This document shows positions 17,534 to 26,733 of a DNA stretch of 64,000 bases, one piece after another (the stretch's first letter is position 1; every line of letters starts with the position of its first letter). The notes below the pieces were generated by a model that was not told the DNA's origin, searched no databases, and saw nothing but the letters and a program-made list of their open reading frames with translations. The position numbers were made by a program, and so were the translations under genes. This DNA is from Pedobacter psychrotolerans (GTDB lineage Bacteria > Bacteroidota > Bacteroidia > Sphingobacteriales > Sphingobacteriaceae): contig NZ_SLWO01000007.1 of the NCBI RefSeq assembly GCF_004340665.1, positions 73,623 to 137,622 on the forward strand. The letters run 5' to 3'.

Positions 17534-19891
17534 TTAAAATTTAAATGACAAGCTGGCCATTGCATTTCTTGGTGCCTGGGCGTTTCCACCAAGGTCCCAA
17601 TATTTTCTATTGCTAATGTTGTTCATCTTAAGACCAAGCCTCCACTTAGGCTGTTCATAAAACAAAGTAGCGTCATAAACCGTATAAGATGGCATATAAA
17701 AAGTGTTTTCCGCAGTAAAGAAGTTATCATCCACATAATTGGCGCCGAAACCCAGTCCCAGTCCCTTTAACTGATGCTGTAGTGTGTAGGTTACCCAAAA
17801 GTTCGCCACATTTTCAGGGGAAGACACTGCTTTGTTACCTTCTATGGCAGGATTGCTTGATTTCACAATGCGGTTATCATTGTAAGCATAACCTGCAACA
17901 ATACTCAATCCCGCTATTGGATTCCCGATCAGTTCAAGATCGATACCTTTACTTTTTTGTTTTCCATCCTGCAGCGTGAAATTTCCTTCCACCCGGGTAG
18001 CATTATCAATGGCAATATGGTAATAACTTGCCGTAGCACTAAGTTTTTTATTAAAAAGTTCCGCTTTTACACCACCTTCATATTGAACAGCATAAATTGG
18101 ATCGAGAACCAATGTACTTCCATCAGGCTGTGTAACAGGGGCAAGATTCTGGAAGCCGTTCATATAATTACCAAACAGCGACACCTTATCTTTAATTACC
18201 TGGTAAACCAGACCTAATTTAGGTGATAAAGCCGTCTGCTGGAATCCTTCTGTAGTGGCCACCTTTCTGCGCGAAAACCTATCCAGACGCAGGCTTAACA
18301 TGGCCGAAAGCCTATCGGTAAAATTAACCACATCAGATGCATATGCACTCCAGGTTTCCTGATCTGCTACGGCAGAGGTATAATATACAAGTCCCGCATC
18401 CACGGCCTTTCTTCTGATGGGCGCAAAGGTTTTTGTTACATCTATGTTATCAAGGGTAAGGACATTTCCCCCCGCACGGCGGCTGCCATCATAGAATCTA
18501 TAATTTAAACCCCCAAGAAATTTATGTTTTATGCTCCCTGTAGAAAACTGACCATTTATGTTTTCCTGGATATTGGTATAGTTATTAGAAATAGGCCCCC
18601 ATAAACCAACCTGTCTGGTTACCTGGCTTGGGGAGGTCCAGTTGGCATAGGATTGGTAGCTATAATCAACATCTTCGCCCACAAAAGAAAACAGGGTTGT
18701 CGATTTCCAGTTGTCTGAAATTTCATATGCCGCTTGCGCGAAGACTTTTGAAGCAGAAGTTTTCCCGCTATTGTCATCATGGAACATAGATGTTCTGTAA
18801 TCCAATAAAACCTCACCAGGTGTGTGAATCCCTGAGTTGGCCGCATAAGTATTGTAGGTACGGCGTGTCGTATTTGCATTGAAAAGTTCCGCATCCAGGT
18901 TAAAGGTAAGTTTGTCGGATACCTTGTAGGTCAGTGTCGGCGCAATCATATAGGTATTATTAAAACCATAACTCAGGAAACTGGCTTCTTTGTTAACCGC
19001 AAGATTGATCCGGAACAGAATAGATTTATCTTTGTTAAGCGGCGTATTCACATCCGCAGTAAGACGGTTCAGATTATAGCTTCCACCAGTATAAGCAATT
19101 TCTACAGCAGTGGTATCAAATGGCTTTTTGGTGACCAGGTTGACCACTCCCCCAAATGAAGAAACAGCAGAACCGAATAAAGTGCCCGAAGGACCTTTCA
19201 GTACCTCGATCCTTTCTACATTGGAAATATCAAGTGAGGAGCGCGAAGCAGATGTTTCCATGCCATTTCTGGCATTGACTCCGCTAATAAAGCCTCTGAA
19301 AGCAATACCGACACCGCCGGCAGGATAATTATAGGCCACTGCTCCCGGGGTATTCTGAACTGCACTTTTAATATCAACCGTAAGCTGTTCTTTCAAAAGC
19401 TCCTTGCTCACTACACTGTATACCTGGGGATTTTCCAGATTTTCTAGTGGCATCCTGGCCACATAATCTGTTTTCTTACTGGCCAATTTCTTGGTTTTGC
19501 TCGATAGGATATGTACCTCTTCCAATTGCCTTGAAGTTTCAGAAAGAGTGAAACTTACTTTATTCTTGTTCCCTGCAATTAGAGTGACCTGCTGTTCAAG
19601 TGCTATAGCAGTTAGGCCTTTGGCAACAACTTTAAAACTTCCCACCGGTAAGCGGTTGAAAGAAAATTCGCCTTTTTCATTAGTCAGGGTGCTTTTATTC
19701 AATTCTGGAATGGAAACCGTTATAAAATCAGCTGGTTTCCCATCTGCAGTTTTTACATCACCACTTAGCACGACATTCTGTGCCGCCGCTGTAAATGATA
19801 AAAGTAAAAATACAGGCAACAATAAAAAGAGCGGCCTTTTATTTCCGGAACAGAATGCCCCGAAACGGCCCTTTTGTAAATTTTTAAGCAT
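17534..19891 (-). CDS. TonB-dependent siderophore receptor
   Basis: A 785-residue outer-membrane protein. It has a signal peptide (to AAAQ, about residue 38), an N-terminal carboxypeptidase-regulatory-like domain (about 40-120), a plug domain (TVDIKSAVQNTPGAVAYN, then FRGFISGVNARNGM and NVERIEVLKGPSGTLFGS), and a 22-strand barrel ending in Phe (MASLSFKF). The plug wording is that of the FhuA/FecA siderophore receptor family rather than SusC. It has no STN domain, so it should not signal to a sigma factor. Ferric siderophore import with TonB is the expected role. A palindrome resembling a Fur site overlaps its promoter, and a PepSY reductase gene follows. Confidence 0.9.
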   Translation of the reverse strand: MLKNLQKGRFGAFCSGNKRPLFLLLPVFLLLSFTAAAQNVVLSGDVKTADGKPADFITVSIPELNKSTLTNEKGEFSFNRLPVGSFKVVAKGLTAIALEQQVTLIAGNKNKVSFTLSETSRQLEEVHILSSKTKKLASKKTDYVARMPLENLENPQVYSVVSKELLKEQLTVDIKSAVQNTPGAVAYNYPAGGVGIAFRGFISGVNARNGMETSASRSSLDISNVERIEVLKGPSGTLFGSAVSSFGGVVNLVTKKPFDTTAVEIAYTGGSYNLNRLTADVNTPLNKDKSILFRINLAVNKEASFLSYGFNNTYMIAPTLTYKVSDKLTFNLDAELFNANTTRRTYNTYAANSGIHTPGEVLLDYRTSMFHDDNSGKTSASKVFAQAAYEISDNWKSTTLFSFVGEDVDYSYQSYANWTSPSQVTRQVGLWGPISNNYTNIQENINGQFSTGSIKHKFLGGLNYRFYDGSRRAGGNVLTLDNIDVTKTFAPIRRKAVDAGLVYYTSAVADQETWSAYASDVVNFTDRLSAMLSLRLDRFSRRKVATTEGFQQTALSPKLGLVYQVIKDKVSLFGNYMNGFQNLAPVTQPDGSTLVLDPIYAVQYEGGVKAELFNKKLSATASYYHIAIDNATRVEGNFTLQDGKQKSKGIDLELIGNPIAGLSIVAGYAYNDNRIVKSSNPAIEGNKAVSSPENVANFWVTYTLQHQLKGLGLGFGANYVDDNFFTAENTFYMPSYTVYDATLFYEQPKWRLGLKMNNISNRKYWDLGGNAQAPRNAMASLSFKF

Positions 19892-19921
19892 GCGAAATGA
19901 TTGGTTTGTTTAATAATTCCG

Positions 19922-19962
19922 CAAATCTAAAATTTTTATTTAGAACCATACTAAATAAAAAT
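19922..19962 (-). promoter_or_regulatory. Promoter with Fur-box-like palindrome for the siderophore operon
   Basis: A perfect 12-bp inverted repeat: ATTTTTATTTAG at 19932-19943 and CTAAATAAAAAT at 19951-19962, spacer AACCATA. Its core is a 19-bp ATTTAG-N7-CTAAAT palindrome of Fur-box size. Read on the minus strand it lies two bases before a perfect -7 box TAGATTTG (complement of 19922-19929), about 30 bases before the receptor ATG. A repressor bound here would block the promoter. Assignment to Fur is inferred from size, position and the iron genes downstream. Confidence 0.65.
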
Positions 19963-20111
19963 AATTAAATATATGTTTACTTCCTCAGGCAATCATTTCA
20001 TCTCTGACCGCTACTAATTTTTGATAGACGAGTAGATCTACGATAAAGAAATAATTTATCCGATTTAACAGCCATTTGTCTACACAATAATAAAGCCTCT
20101 TGAGTTTAATA

Positions 20112-20140
20112 TTGTATTGTAGTATTTATTTTTAGATTTG
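20112..20140 (+). promoter_or_regulatory. Candidate promoter of the AraC/GyrI regulator
   Basis: TTG at 20112-20114, 18 bases, then TAGATTTG at 20133-20140, matching the Bacteroidota TTG / TAnnTTTG promoter. It lies 100 bases before the ATG, so it implies a long 5' leader. No other good box is nearer. Confidence 0.45.
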
Positions 20141-20240
20141 ATATATAGAAAAAATATAAACTTATATACGTATCCGCTCCAATTTAGATGGATATGCCTG
20201 ATCGCGTTACGCATAAGCAAGTTGTACAGCATTTAAGAAA

Positions 20241-21158
20241 ATGACCAGCACAGATAAAGAAATACAAGCTGATTATCGAAATAGAATTAACCGGGTGTTT
20301 GAATTTATTGACGAAAACCTGGATTCTGATTTGTCATTAAATACAATTTCAGAAATTGCTTTTTTCTCTCCTTTCCACTTTCATAGGATTTTCAAATTTA
20401 TTACAGGTGAAACATTGAATGAATATGTAAACAGACAGAAAATAGAAAAATCAGCTTTGGCCGTGTTGCATAAAAACATAACAATGTCTGAAATACCACA
20501 TAGATACGGGTTTAATGATAATTCTTCCTTTTCGAGAGCTTTCAAAAAGCATTTCGGAATAAGTCCAACACAATTTAAACTACAAAATCCAAATAGACAT
20601 AGCAAGATTTGTCAACTTGAAAGCAAGAACGGACAAGCGTATCCCAACCATGAAAAATACATTTGCATCATTAATAATCTTAAAGAATGGATAAAAATGA
20701 ATGCAAAAATTGAAATTAAAGAAATGTCACAAATGAATTTGGCTTATGTGTCAAGTATTGGAATACAGAACCTTGAATCTGCCTATCAAAAATTAATGAA
20801 ATGGGCTACGCCTAAAGGTTTGATGAATGTGCAGACTAAAATGGTTACAATTTACCACGACAGTTTTAAAGTTACAGAAGCCAACAAAGTAAGAATGAGT
20901 GCTTCGATTTTGCTTAATAAACCAGTTGAAGTAAATGGCGAAATCGGACTAACTTCAATTCAAAAAGGAAAATTTATTATTGGTAGTTTTGAAATTGGCC
21001 TGAATGAATTTGAGAAATCGTGGACGGGATTATTTTTATGGATGAACGAAAATGGATATAAAAAAGCCGATAAAAATCCATTTGCTGTTTATCATAACAA
21101 CTTTAATGAACATCCTGAGAAAAAATGCATCGTAGATTTTCATATTCCAATAGCATAA
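20241..21158 (+). CDS. AraC-family regulator with GyrI-like effector domain
   Basis: A 305-residue protein. The N-terminal 110 residues are a two-HTH AraC domain (INRVFEFIDENLDSDLSLNTISEIAFFSPFHFHRIFK, then YGFNDNSSFSRAFKKHFGISPTQF). After a linker, residues about 150-305 form a GyrI-like small-molecule-binding domain opening MNAKIEIKEMSQMNLAYVSS and closing ECIVDFHIPI-like (KKCIVDFHIPIA). This HTH-first order is that of SoxS/Rob-type drug-responsive regulators. Likely senses a hydrophobic or cationic compound. It may control the hydrolase gene 133 bases downstream, but that gene could have its own promoter. Confidence 0.88.
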   Translation: MTSTDKEIQADYRNRINRVFEFIDENLDSDLSLNTISEIAFFSPFHFHRIFKFITGETLNEYVNRQKIEKSALAVLHKNITMSEIPHRYGFNDNSSFSRAFKKHFGISPTQFKLQNPNRHSKICQLESKNGQAYPNHEKYICIINNLKEWIKMNAKIEIKEMSQMNLAYVSSIGIQNLESAYQKLMKWATPKGLMNVQTKMVTIYHDSFKVTEANKVRMSASILLNKPVEVNGEIGLTSIQKGKFIIGSFEIGLNEFEKSWTGLFLWMNENGYKKADKNPFAVYHNNFNEHPEKKCIVDFHIPIA

Positions 21159-21291
21159 TATCGTATACAGCCACCAGCGTTAATTTTCTAATTTGAAGCC
21201 TTTTAATGCTCGAACATGATCGCAATACTGCGGGCTTGGTGGCAGAATTACGGCCATTTCACCGGAAAAAATAAAAAGTAATATTTAAAAA

Positions 21292-22146
21292 ATGACTGAT
21301 TTTTTTGTAGGCAGCAAACAATTGATAATCAGAGATGAAATAAAAAACATTTCATTTCCTGTTTTATTACAGTACCCGACTAGTGAAGAACCTCGGCCCA
21401 TAGCATTCGGGCCTTATATAATGAATGTAAGTCCTAATGCAGAAACTATAGGAAAGGAATTTCCACTTGTAATTATCTCACACGGTAATGGAGGCTCACA
21501 TCTTCTATACAGAACAATCAGCACACACTTAGCAAAGAATGGTTATATCGTTGCAATGCTCGAACATTATGGCAATAACCGTAATAATAATACATTAGAG
21601 AACACAACCGAAAATCTTATAAATCGGCCCAGACACGTGAGTTTGACCATTGATTTTCTACTCACCGACAATTCGTTTAGCAAAAACATCCTGCAGACCA
21701 AAATTGGGGTTATCGGGCATTCAATGGGTGGGTATACTGCTCTGGCATTGGCAGGTGGAGTTCCTCGGACGAAAGAAGGACTTGTGGTTGAAGTTGCATC
21801 AGATTCTAGAGTTAAAGCTATAGTATTACTTGCACCAGGCACGGGCTGGTTTCTGAACTCATTGAACAGCGTAGAAATTCCAATTCTTATGCTCACCGCT
21901 GAACATGATCCAGTTACACCGAAATGGAACAGTGAGATTGTGCTAAACTATATACCAGACAAATCAAAATTAACATTCAAGGAGATCGAAAATGCAGGGC
22001 ACTTTTCCTTTTTGAGTCCGTTTCCAGCTACAATGAAAAATGCAAATTTTCTTCCTTCAACTGATCCCATAAGATTTGACAGAGAAAAATTCCATGAACA
22101 GCTTCCGATAGATATACTTGACTTTTTAAACGAGAATTTAAATTGA
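21292..22146 (+). CDS. Alpha/beta hydrolase, dienelactone hydrolase/acylhydrolase type
   Basis: A 284-residue cytoplasmic enzyme without signal peptide. The fold markers are PLVIISHGNGG (oxyanion region, about residues 62-72), the nucleophile elbow GHSMGG with Ser near residue 144, an Asp in MLTAEHDPVTP near 204, and the catalytic His in ENAGHFSFLSPF near 240. The layout resembles predicted dienelactone hydrolases and platelet-activating-factor acetylhydrolase-like esterases. The substrate is unknown. Confidence 0.82.
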   Translation: MTDFFVGSKQLIIRDEIKNISFPVLLQYPTSEEPRPIAFGPYIMNVSPNAETIGKEFPLVIISHGNGGSHLLYRTISTHLAKNGYIVAMLEHYGNNRNNNTLENTTENLINRPRHVSLTIDFLLTDNSFSKNILQTKIGVIGHSMGGYTALALAGGVPRTKEGLVVEVASDSRVKAIVLLAPGTGWFLNSLNSVEIPILMLTAEHDPVTPKWNSEIVLNYIPDKSKLTFKEIENAGHFSFLSPFPATMKNANFLPSTDPIRFDREKFHEQLPIDILDFLNENLN

Positions 22147-22476
22147 AAATCCTAAAACTCTTAATAATTTCTTTTGAAAAAATCATCCTATGAACTATTA
22201 TTCAGTTTACAACAAAAATAAATGAAATCGAATATCTTCTCCAATTACCTTCATGCTGTTGCCCTGGCAGCACCTTTGACTGCTATCATGCGATTAACAT
22301 ATCACAATAAATACAACTATTTTTGTCACGATAAAACAAATTGCTACATACTAACCAAGTATCGCGACACAACCAATATGTTTTTGCCGCATAATTATGG
22401 ATTAAGCCTGGTGAAAACACATATTGTCTAAATGCTCAACAGCTAAATAAAACTTTATCAATTAATTGTGATGATT
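22147..22476. other. Intergenic region between convergent genes
   Basis: The hydrolase on the left and the response regulator on the right converge here. A short plus-strand reading frame at 22222-22431 (69 codons) has no recognisable motif, signal peptide or promoter box and its codons are unlike its neighbours, so I do not call it a gene. I see no strong terminator hairpin. Confidence 0.4.
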
Positions 22477-23109
22477 CTATTTTCCAAAAACCTTATTGAT
22501 CGCTTCCGTCTTATTATCTACCTGCAATTTTTGGTACATGTTGTAAATGTGGCGTTTAAGGGTATTGATGGAAATTCCCAACTGATCAGATGCTTCTTTA
22601 TAAAAAAGACCTTGAGAAAGCAGTTCTAAAATTTCTTTTTCCCGTGGGGTAATTGTTAGTGCAGCAGCATTTTTATTTTCTTTTTGCCTGAAACGTTGTA
22701 CCAGTTTGCGTGCAATATCAGGACTCATTGGGCTGCCACCATTGTGCACCTCGAGAATAGATTGCAATAAAAATTCAGGTTTGCTGCTTTTCAGGATATA
22801 AGATGATGCACCATATTCCAAAGCCTGATACACTTTTTCATCCTCATCGTATATCGTACATATCAAAAATTCTGTACGGGGGCAAGTGGGTTTTAATTGC
22901 TTTATACAGTCTATGCCATTAATTCCCGGCAGCCCAATATCCATCAGTACCACATCAGGCTGGAGCTCCGGGATCCCTTTCAGCGCATCTTCCCCATTTC
23001 CAAACATGCCGGTACATAAGTAGCTTTCTTCCATTGCTATGATAGATTGCAGCATTTCCCTGATAGATGCATTGTCTTCTACAATAGCTATGGTAATTAA
23101 TCTTTTCAT
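22477..23109 (-). CDS. NarL/LuxR-family response regulator
   Basis: A 210-residue protein. The receiver domain (1-120) has acidic pocket residues Glu11-Asp12, phospho-acceptor Asp57 in VVLMDIGLPG and the conserved Lys in YILKSS near 109. The C-terminal LuxR-type helix-turn-helix begins LTPREKEILELLSQG (here ITPREKEILELLSQGLFYKEASDQLGIS-type) and ends NTLKRHIYNMYQKLQV. It begins three bases after its histidine kinase stop codon and is the output of that pair. Targets are not evident from context. Confidence 0.93.
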   Translation of the reverse strand: MKRLITIAIVEDNASIREMLQSIIAMEESYLCTGMFGNGEDALKGIPELQPDVVLMDIGLPGINGIDCIKQLKPTCPRTEFLICTIYDEDEKVYQALEYGASSYILKSSKPEFLLQSILEVHNGGSPMSPDIARKLVQRFRQKENKNAAALTITPREKEILELLSQGLFYKEASDQLGISINTLKRHIYNMYQKLQVDNKTEAINKVFGK

Positions 23110-23112
23110 AGG

Positions 23113-25092
23113 TTAGGTTTTTAAAAGGTAAGTAACCGTAATGCCTGTTCCCCCACCGGGGTTATTTAGCCAAATAATCGTGCCGCCAATGGTTTGTATA
23201 TTTGCCTTCATATTGCGCAGTCCATTGCCCGAAACCATTTCTTCTTTTTGACCAGTCATCCCCTTTCCATTATCAGTTAGGTGCAGGATTAACTGCTTTG
23301 TTTCAGTAATGGTGACTTTAAGGGTTACTGATGTGGCCTGAGCATGTTTTACAATATTATGGAGCGCTTCTTTTACTGTAAGAAAAAGATTTCGCCGTAC
23401 GCTGCCATTCAAAATATGTTCAGAAGTGAATCGCGGTAAATGCATGGTAAATTCAATACCATTATCATCCATAAACCCCGTTGCAAACTTGCGAATATAG
23501 GCCAGCAGGCTTTGGAGCGTATCATTATTATTATTCAATGTCCATACAATCTGATTCATTTGATCGACCATCTGCGTAGCATTCTCAGCGATAATACGGA
23601 TCTCTCTTGTATCCAGTTGGGGATGTTTTCTTTTCAGCAATTCGGTACTCAGCGCTATGGAAGTAAGGGATGCGCCCAGGTCGTCATGCAGTTCTCGAGC
23701 AATGCGGGTGCGTTCTACGAGTTGCATTTCCAGTACAGCTTTACTTTGTTTCCATTGCTGCTCCTTTTCCAGCAGCTCGAAACGGTTTTTCTCTATTTGT
23801 ATTTTCCTGCGGTAGCTCATCAGAAAAGCAGTTCCCGCCAGGGCAAGTAAACCGGCACCCATGATTAAAACCGTAATGGTATTGCTTTTCCTGGTTAGCT
23901 GCAGGTCTTTGCTAAGCAATACGTTTTCCTGCATTACTTTTTTGCGTTCTATTTCATATTTTTCGAGGTCTTTATTTATTTCCTGCTTACGCAGTTCGCG
24001 GGAAAGGCGGTAGGCCTGCTCCACACAAACTTTTGCCAATTCCTTATCACTCGTCATTTTAAGTATATTGTAATACCCATCAAAAACGTTCTTCCTTAAG
24101 GAAAGCGGTAGCAGGTTTTCATCCAAAAGCTGTTGCATCGGAATGCCCCGTTTCAAAATACTTGCCGCATACGCCGTATCATTAGCGTGGTCGGCTATTT
24201 CCATCATCTGAGTTAAAGTTTCAAAATACCTGGGGGTATTCATATTAGAATCGGATTTTAACAGCTGCCGGGCAACAACTTTCGCACTATCGTAATCTTT
24301 GATGCTTTTATATAGCGCCACCATAAGCGAGTTTACAATATATTCCTTTGTTTTATCCGGATACGCTCGTTGCAAAGCTTGCGCTCTTCTGGCTGTAATA
24401 CGAAAATTAACCGTATCGTTTGCCTGGTAATAGGCATTGCTCATCGTTTGATAAGCCCCAATCATTCTTGCAGTGTCCTTTAATGGGGTATAGTGTTTTA
24501 AAAACTTATTGGCATTTTCCACAGCCAGGTTATAGTTACCCAACTGAGTGTGTAATACAGCCAGGTTATTGTATAGCGGAAAATTCTTTAAACTATCCGG
24601 TGCTTTGTCCTGCTGCAAATATTGCAGTGCTGTTGTACTCGCATCCGCAGCTTCGTTCAGTTTGCCTGCAACGCTGTAGGCTACTGCCCTTGAGGCATAC
24701 AGATCGCTATAGGTACCAGGATCATTTATTTTCTTTGCCAATAGGATCGATGCATCTGAAAGGGCTATCGCATGGGTAAAATCATTCTTGTAAATGCTGT
24801 AGTAAAACACCAGCATGCGGTAACACTTCACCTGTGCTACCTCATCTTTATGCAGTTTTGCCGCAGCAAGCGCCTTTTCATAAAGCGGAATAGCCGCCGC
24901 TGGATCATCCTTTGCTTTAAAAATAGCCGCATTAATCAACGGCTTTAAGGAAACACTTACGCTACGTTTGTAAAAAGCAACATTACCAGAAGATTGATCC
25001 TGCCGGCAGGCACCTAAAAGCACCGTTAAGTAGCACAATAGGTATATCACTGAAAGCACCCGGTTACAAAAACATCTCTTAAACAATCGCAT
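23113..25092 (-). CDS. TPR-containing sensor histidine kinase (HisKA_3 type)
   Basis: A 659-residue membrane kinase. An N-terminal signal or lipobox-like segment (LLCYLTVLLGACRQ) precedes about 300 residues of tetratricopeptide repeats (DDPAAAIPLYEKALAAAKLHK and following), which should lie outside the cytoplasmic membrane. One transmembrane helix is at about 402-422, then a short coiled coil. HisKA_3 follows with phospho-acceptor His469 in RIARELHDDLGASLTSI, and a HATPase domain has N box FLTVKEALHNIVKHA, DNGKGM and GNGLRNM. This architecture is common in Bacteroidota for NarL-type systems. The sensed signal is unknown. Confidence 0.92.
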   Translation of the reverse strand: MRLFKRCFCNRVLSVIYLLCYLTVLLGACRQDQSSGNVAFYKRSVSVSLKPLINAAIFKAKDDPAAAIPLYEKALAAAKLHKDEVAQVKCYRMLVFYYSIYKNDFTHAIALSDASILLAKKINDPGTYSDLYASRAVAYSVAGKLNEAADASTTALQYLQQDKAPDSLKNFPLYNNLAVLHTQLGNYNLAVENANKFLKHYTPLKDTARMIGAYQTMSNAYYQANDTVNFRITARRAQALQRAYPDKTKEYIVNSLMVALYKSIKDYDSAKVVARQLLKSDSNMNTPRYFETLTQMMEIADHANDTAYAASILKRGIPMQQLLDENLLPLSLRKNVFDGYYNILKMTSDKELAKVCVEQAYRLSRELRKQEINKDLEKYEIERKKVMQENVLLSKDLQLTRKSNTITVLIMGAGLLALAGTAFLMSYRRKIQIEKNRFELLEKEQQWKQSKAVLEMQLVERTRIARELHDDLGASLTSIALSTELLKRKHPQLDTREIRIIAENATQMVDQMNQIVWTLNNNNDTLQSLLAYIRKFATGFMDDNGIEFTMHLPRFTSEHILNGSVRRNLFLTVKEALHNIVKHAQATSVTLKVTITETKQLILHLTDNGKGMTGQKEEMVSGNGLRNMKANIQTIGGTIIWLNNPGGGTGITVTYLLKT

Positions 25093-25130
25093 AAAGGTTC
25101 ACCATGCTACACTAAATATTCGTAGCCAGA

Positions 25131-25138
25131 CAAAGGTA
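25131..25138 (-). promoter_or_regulatory. -7 promoter element of the kinase/regulator operon
   Basis: The complement of 25131-25138 reads TACCTTTG, a perfect TAnnTTTG -7 box, 38 bases before the kinase ATG. A clear TTG -33 element at the right spacing is not seen, only a weak TTTC about 18 bases upstream. Confidence 0.5.
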
Positions 25139-25254
25139 AGCAAATGTATCTACCCAGAAACTCATACAAAGGTGTGATGGTACGCACTTATAAAAAGCCT
25201 GTTTCCTGCAGTAAGTTTCAGCTCAATAAATGCAGGATTGATACAAAAGTGTTA

Positions 25255-25285
25255 TTGCGAGACTTGCAGCTATAGCGCATCTTTG
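25255..25285 (+). promoter_or_regulatory. Candidate promoter of the small secreted protein
   Basis: TTG at 25255-25257, 20 bases, then CATCTTTG at 25278-25285 (one mismatch to TAnnTTTG). It lies 32 bases before the ATG, which is preceded by an A-rich stretch typical of Bacteroidota translation starts. Confidence 0.5.
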
Positions 25286-25317
25286 ATTTTAATTACCCAA
25301 CTAAAACAAAAAAACCA

Positions 25318-25761
25318 ATGAAAAAATTACTTAGTATCACAGCTTTTTTATGCTCAATATTGATCAGCTTCGGCGCCGCCGCGCAGCAGACCGAAATGGG
25401 AAAAGTTTGTAAAACCTACAGAGGCGAAGAAGGCCTGATCGTGACCACCGCCCGCTATGGTCCTGACAAAAATAACGAAGTACTCATAGGCGTTTATGAC
25501 ATTGACCATTCTTGGGCAGGAAAAATATTCAAAGCCAAAGTAGAAAGCTACAACGGTAAGGCAGACTATGAAATCACCTATAAAGGCAAGGCATATATTA
25601 TCATGACTTATAGAAACAATAACTACGAAATCTATCTTCCTAAAGAAAGCAATATGCAAAAATCACCGATGTATATCGCCTATGACAAAAACCTATCTGA
25701 CAATTGCACTCCAAACAAGTTTTTACAGGAATATAAAGAACAGCAAAAAGCCAAAAAATAA
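25318..25761 (+). CDS. Small secreted protein, function unknown
   Basis: A 147-residue protein with a classical signal peptide (MKKLLSITAFLCSILISFGAAAQ, cleavage near 22). The mature part is basic and rich in Tyr and Lys, with two Cys (VCKTYRGEEG and NCTPNKF) that could form a disulfide. The central segment alternates strand-like stretches (VLIGVYDIDHSWAGKIF and KAYIIMTYRNNNYEIYLP), suggesting a small beta-sandwich. I recognise no family. It is monocistronic: it has its own promoter-like sequence and a long hairpin follows. Confidence 0.65.
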   Translation: MKKLLSITAFLCSILISFGAAAQQTEMGKVCKTYRGEEGLIVTTARYGPDKNNEVLIGVYDIDHSWAGKIFKAKVESYNGKADYEITYKGKAYIIMTYRNNNYEIYLPKESNMQKSPMYIAYDKNLSDNCTPNKFLQEYKEQQKAKK

Positions 25762-25796
25762 GAAAGACGAAGGTAAGATGCAACATTGTATGCAGC

Positions 25797-25846
25797 ATCA
25801 AGGTTAATTTCAATAATTGCATTCAATTATTGAAATTAACCTTGAT
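25797..25846. terminator. Perfect 23-bp inverted repeat (hairpin)
   Basis: Bases 25797-25819 are perfectly complementary to 25824-25846 with a 4-nt loop CATT. The arms begin ATCAAGGTTAATTTC and end GAAATTAACCTTGAT. It lies 35 bases after the stop codon of the secreted-protein gene and lacks a T tract, so it may be an mRNA-end stabiliser, a terminator variant or a remnant of a palindromic element. Confidence 0.7.
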
Positions 25847-26193
25847 AAACCCAGTTCATCTTCTTAGCCACTAGTATCAATTAACTTTATACCTCATATA
25901 TCAAGGAATAACGAAATAACATCCAAACGGGCATTGAAAACGGCAGTGAAAGGTGTTCAGATCAAAAAATTTAAAACGAGCGTTCCAGCGCCGCCGACGA
26001 GATATCCACAGCGTCCAACAATAAAAGCAACAACAACAATCACGAATACAAACAATACTAATGATCAGTATCCTTTCCCCCTGACGGATCACCATTACCA
26101 AGTGACTAGCAGCATCTTAAGAATCATTATACCCAAAACAACCCGTTTGGTTCAATCCTTTTAATTTCCAAAAATTAAAAAAAAAAGAAACCA
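25847..26193. other. Intergenic region, nothing recognised
   Basis: Both strands have medium-length open frames here (about 66-76 codons) that overlap each other, but their translations are of biased composition (runs of Thr/Asn or Cys) and lack motifs. I regard them as chance readings. The right end is A-rich and forms the start context of the next gene. Confidence 0.4.
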
Positions 26194-26733
26194 ATGCAAT
26201 TACCTTTACAACCGCAGCACCACAACACTTTAAACACCTCAACCCCACCAGCTATGATTTCCTATCGATATTTTGTTTATGATCAGGGTTCCTATCTTTT
26301 GAAAAGTAAAAAAACAGGAGCGATAATATTGGGTACATTTTTTATTTTATTCGGTGTATTGTTTTTTACTTTAATTTTCAAAAGCCCGATCGGAGCCCTT
26401 TTAGGCGGATCAGCCTTCTTCCTATTTGGATTCTTTTGTATCGTTGCAGCCTTTACAAAAGTCATTTTCAATAAAACCGCGCAAACCATTGAAAGAACCG
26501 GAACGCTGGCTTATTTAAATAAACACTATCATTTCAAGGACTTTATGCGCATCGAAACCGTGCGGATCTATACAAACTTTATTTACACCAGAACCGCAGT
26601 CAACTTAAGGTTTAAAAAACCCGAATCGCCTGATAAAACCGATCTGTTAACCATCGCATCACTTCGAACCAGCAAACAAATTGAACAGTTTATCCATGAA
26701 TTTCATGAAATTACAGGTTTAAAAAACGATTAA
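26194..26733 (+). CDS. Small two-helix membrane protein with PH-like cytoplasmic part
   Basis: A 179-residue protein. The ATG at 26194 is preceded by a run of A and AAACC, the start context also used by the gene at 25318, so I keep it over the internal ATG at 26254. Two hydrophobic helices at about residues 46-66 and 72-90 are joined by a tight loop. The C-terminal part (residues 95-179) has strands and a last helix (SKQIEQFIHEFHEITG), the layout of a bacterial PH-like domain behind a helical hairpin. Function unknown. Confidence 0.55.
   Translation: MQLPLQPQHHNTLNTSTPPAMISYRYFVYDQGSYLLKSKKTGAIILGTFFILFGVLFFTLIFKSPIGALLGGSAFFLFGFFCIVAAFTKVIFNKTAQTIERTGTLAYLNKHYHFKDFMRIETVRIYTNFIYTRTAVNLRFKKPESPDKTDLLTIASLRTSKQIEQFIHEFHEITGLKND

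Noticed and set aside
22222..22431. 69-codon open frame on the plus strand
   Set aside because: No signal peptide, motif, promoter box or A-rich start context, and its composition is unlike real genes nearby.
25901..26164. Overlapping open frames on both strands (about 66-76 codons)
   Set aside because: They overlap one another, have biased composition (Thr/Asn or Cys runs) and no recognisable features.
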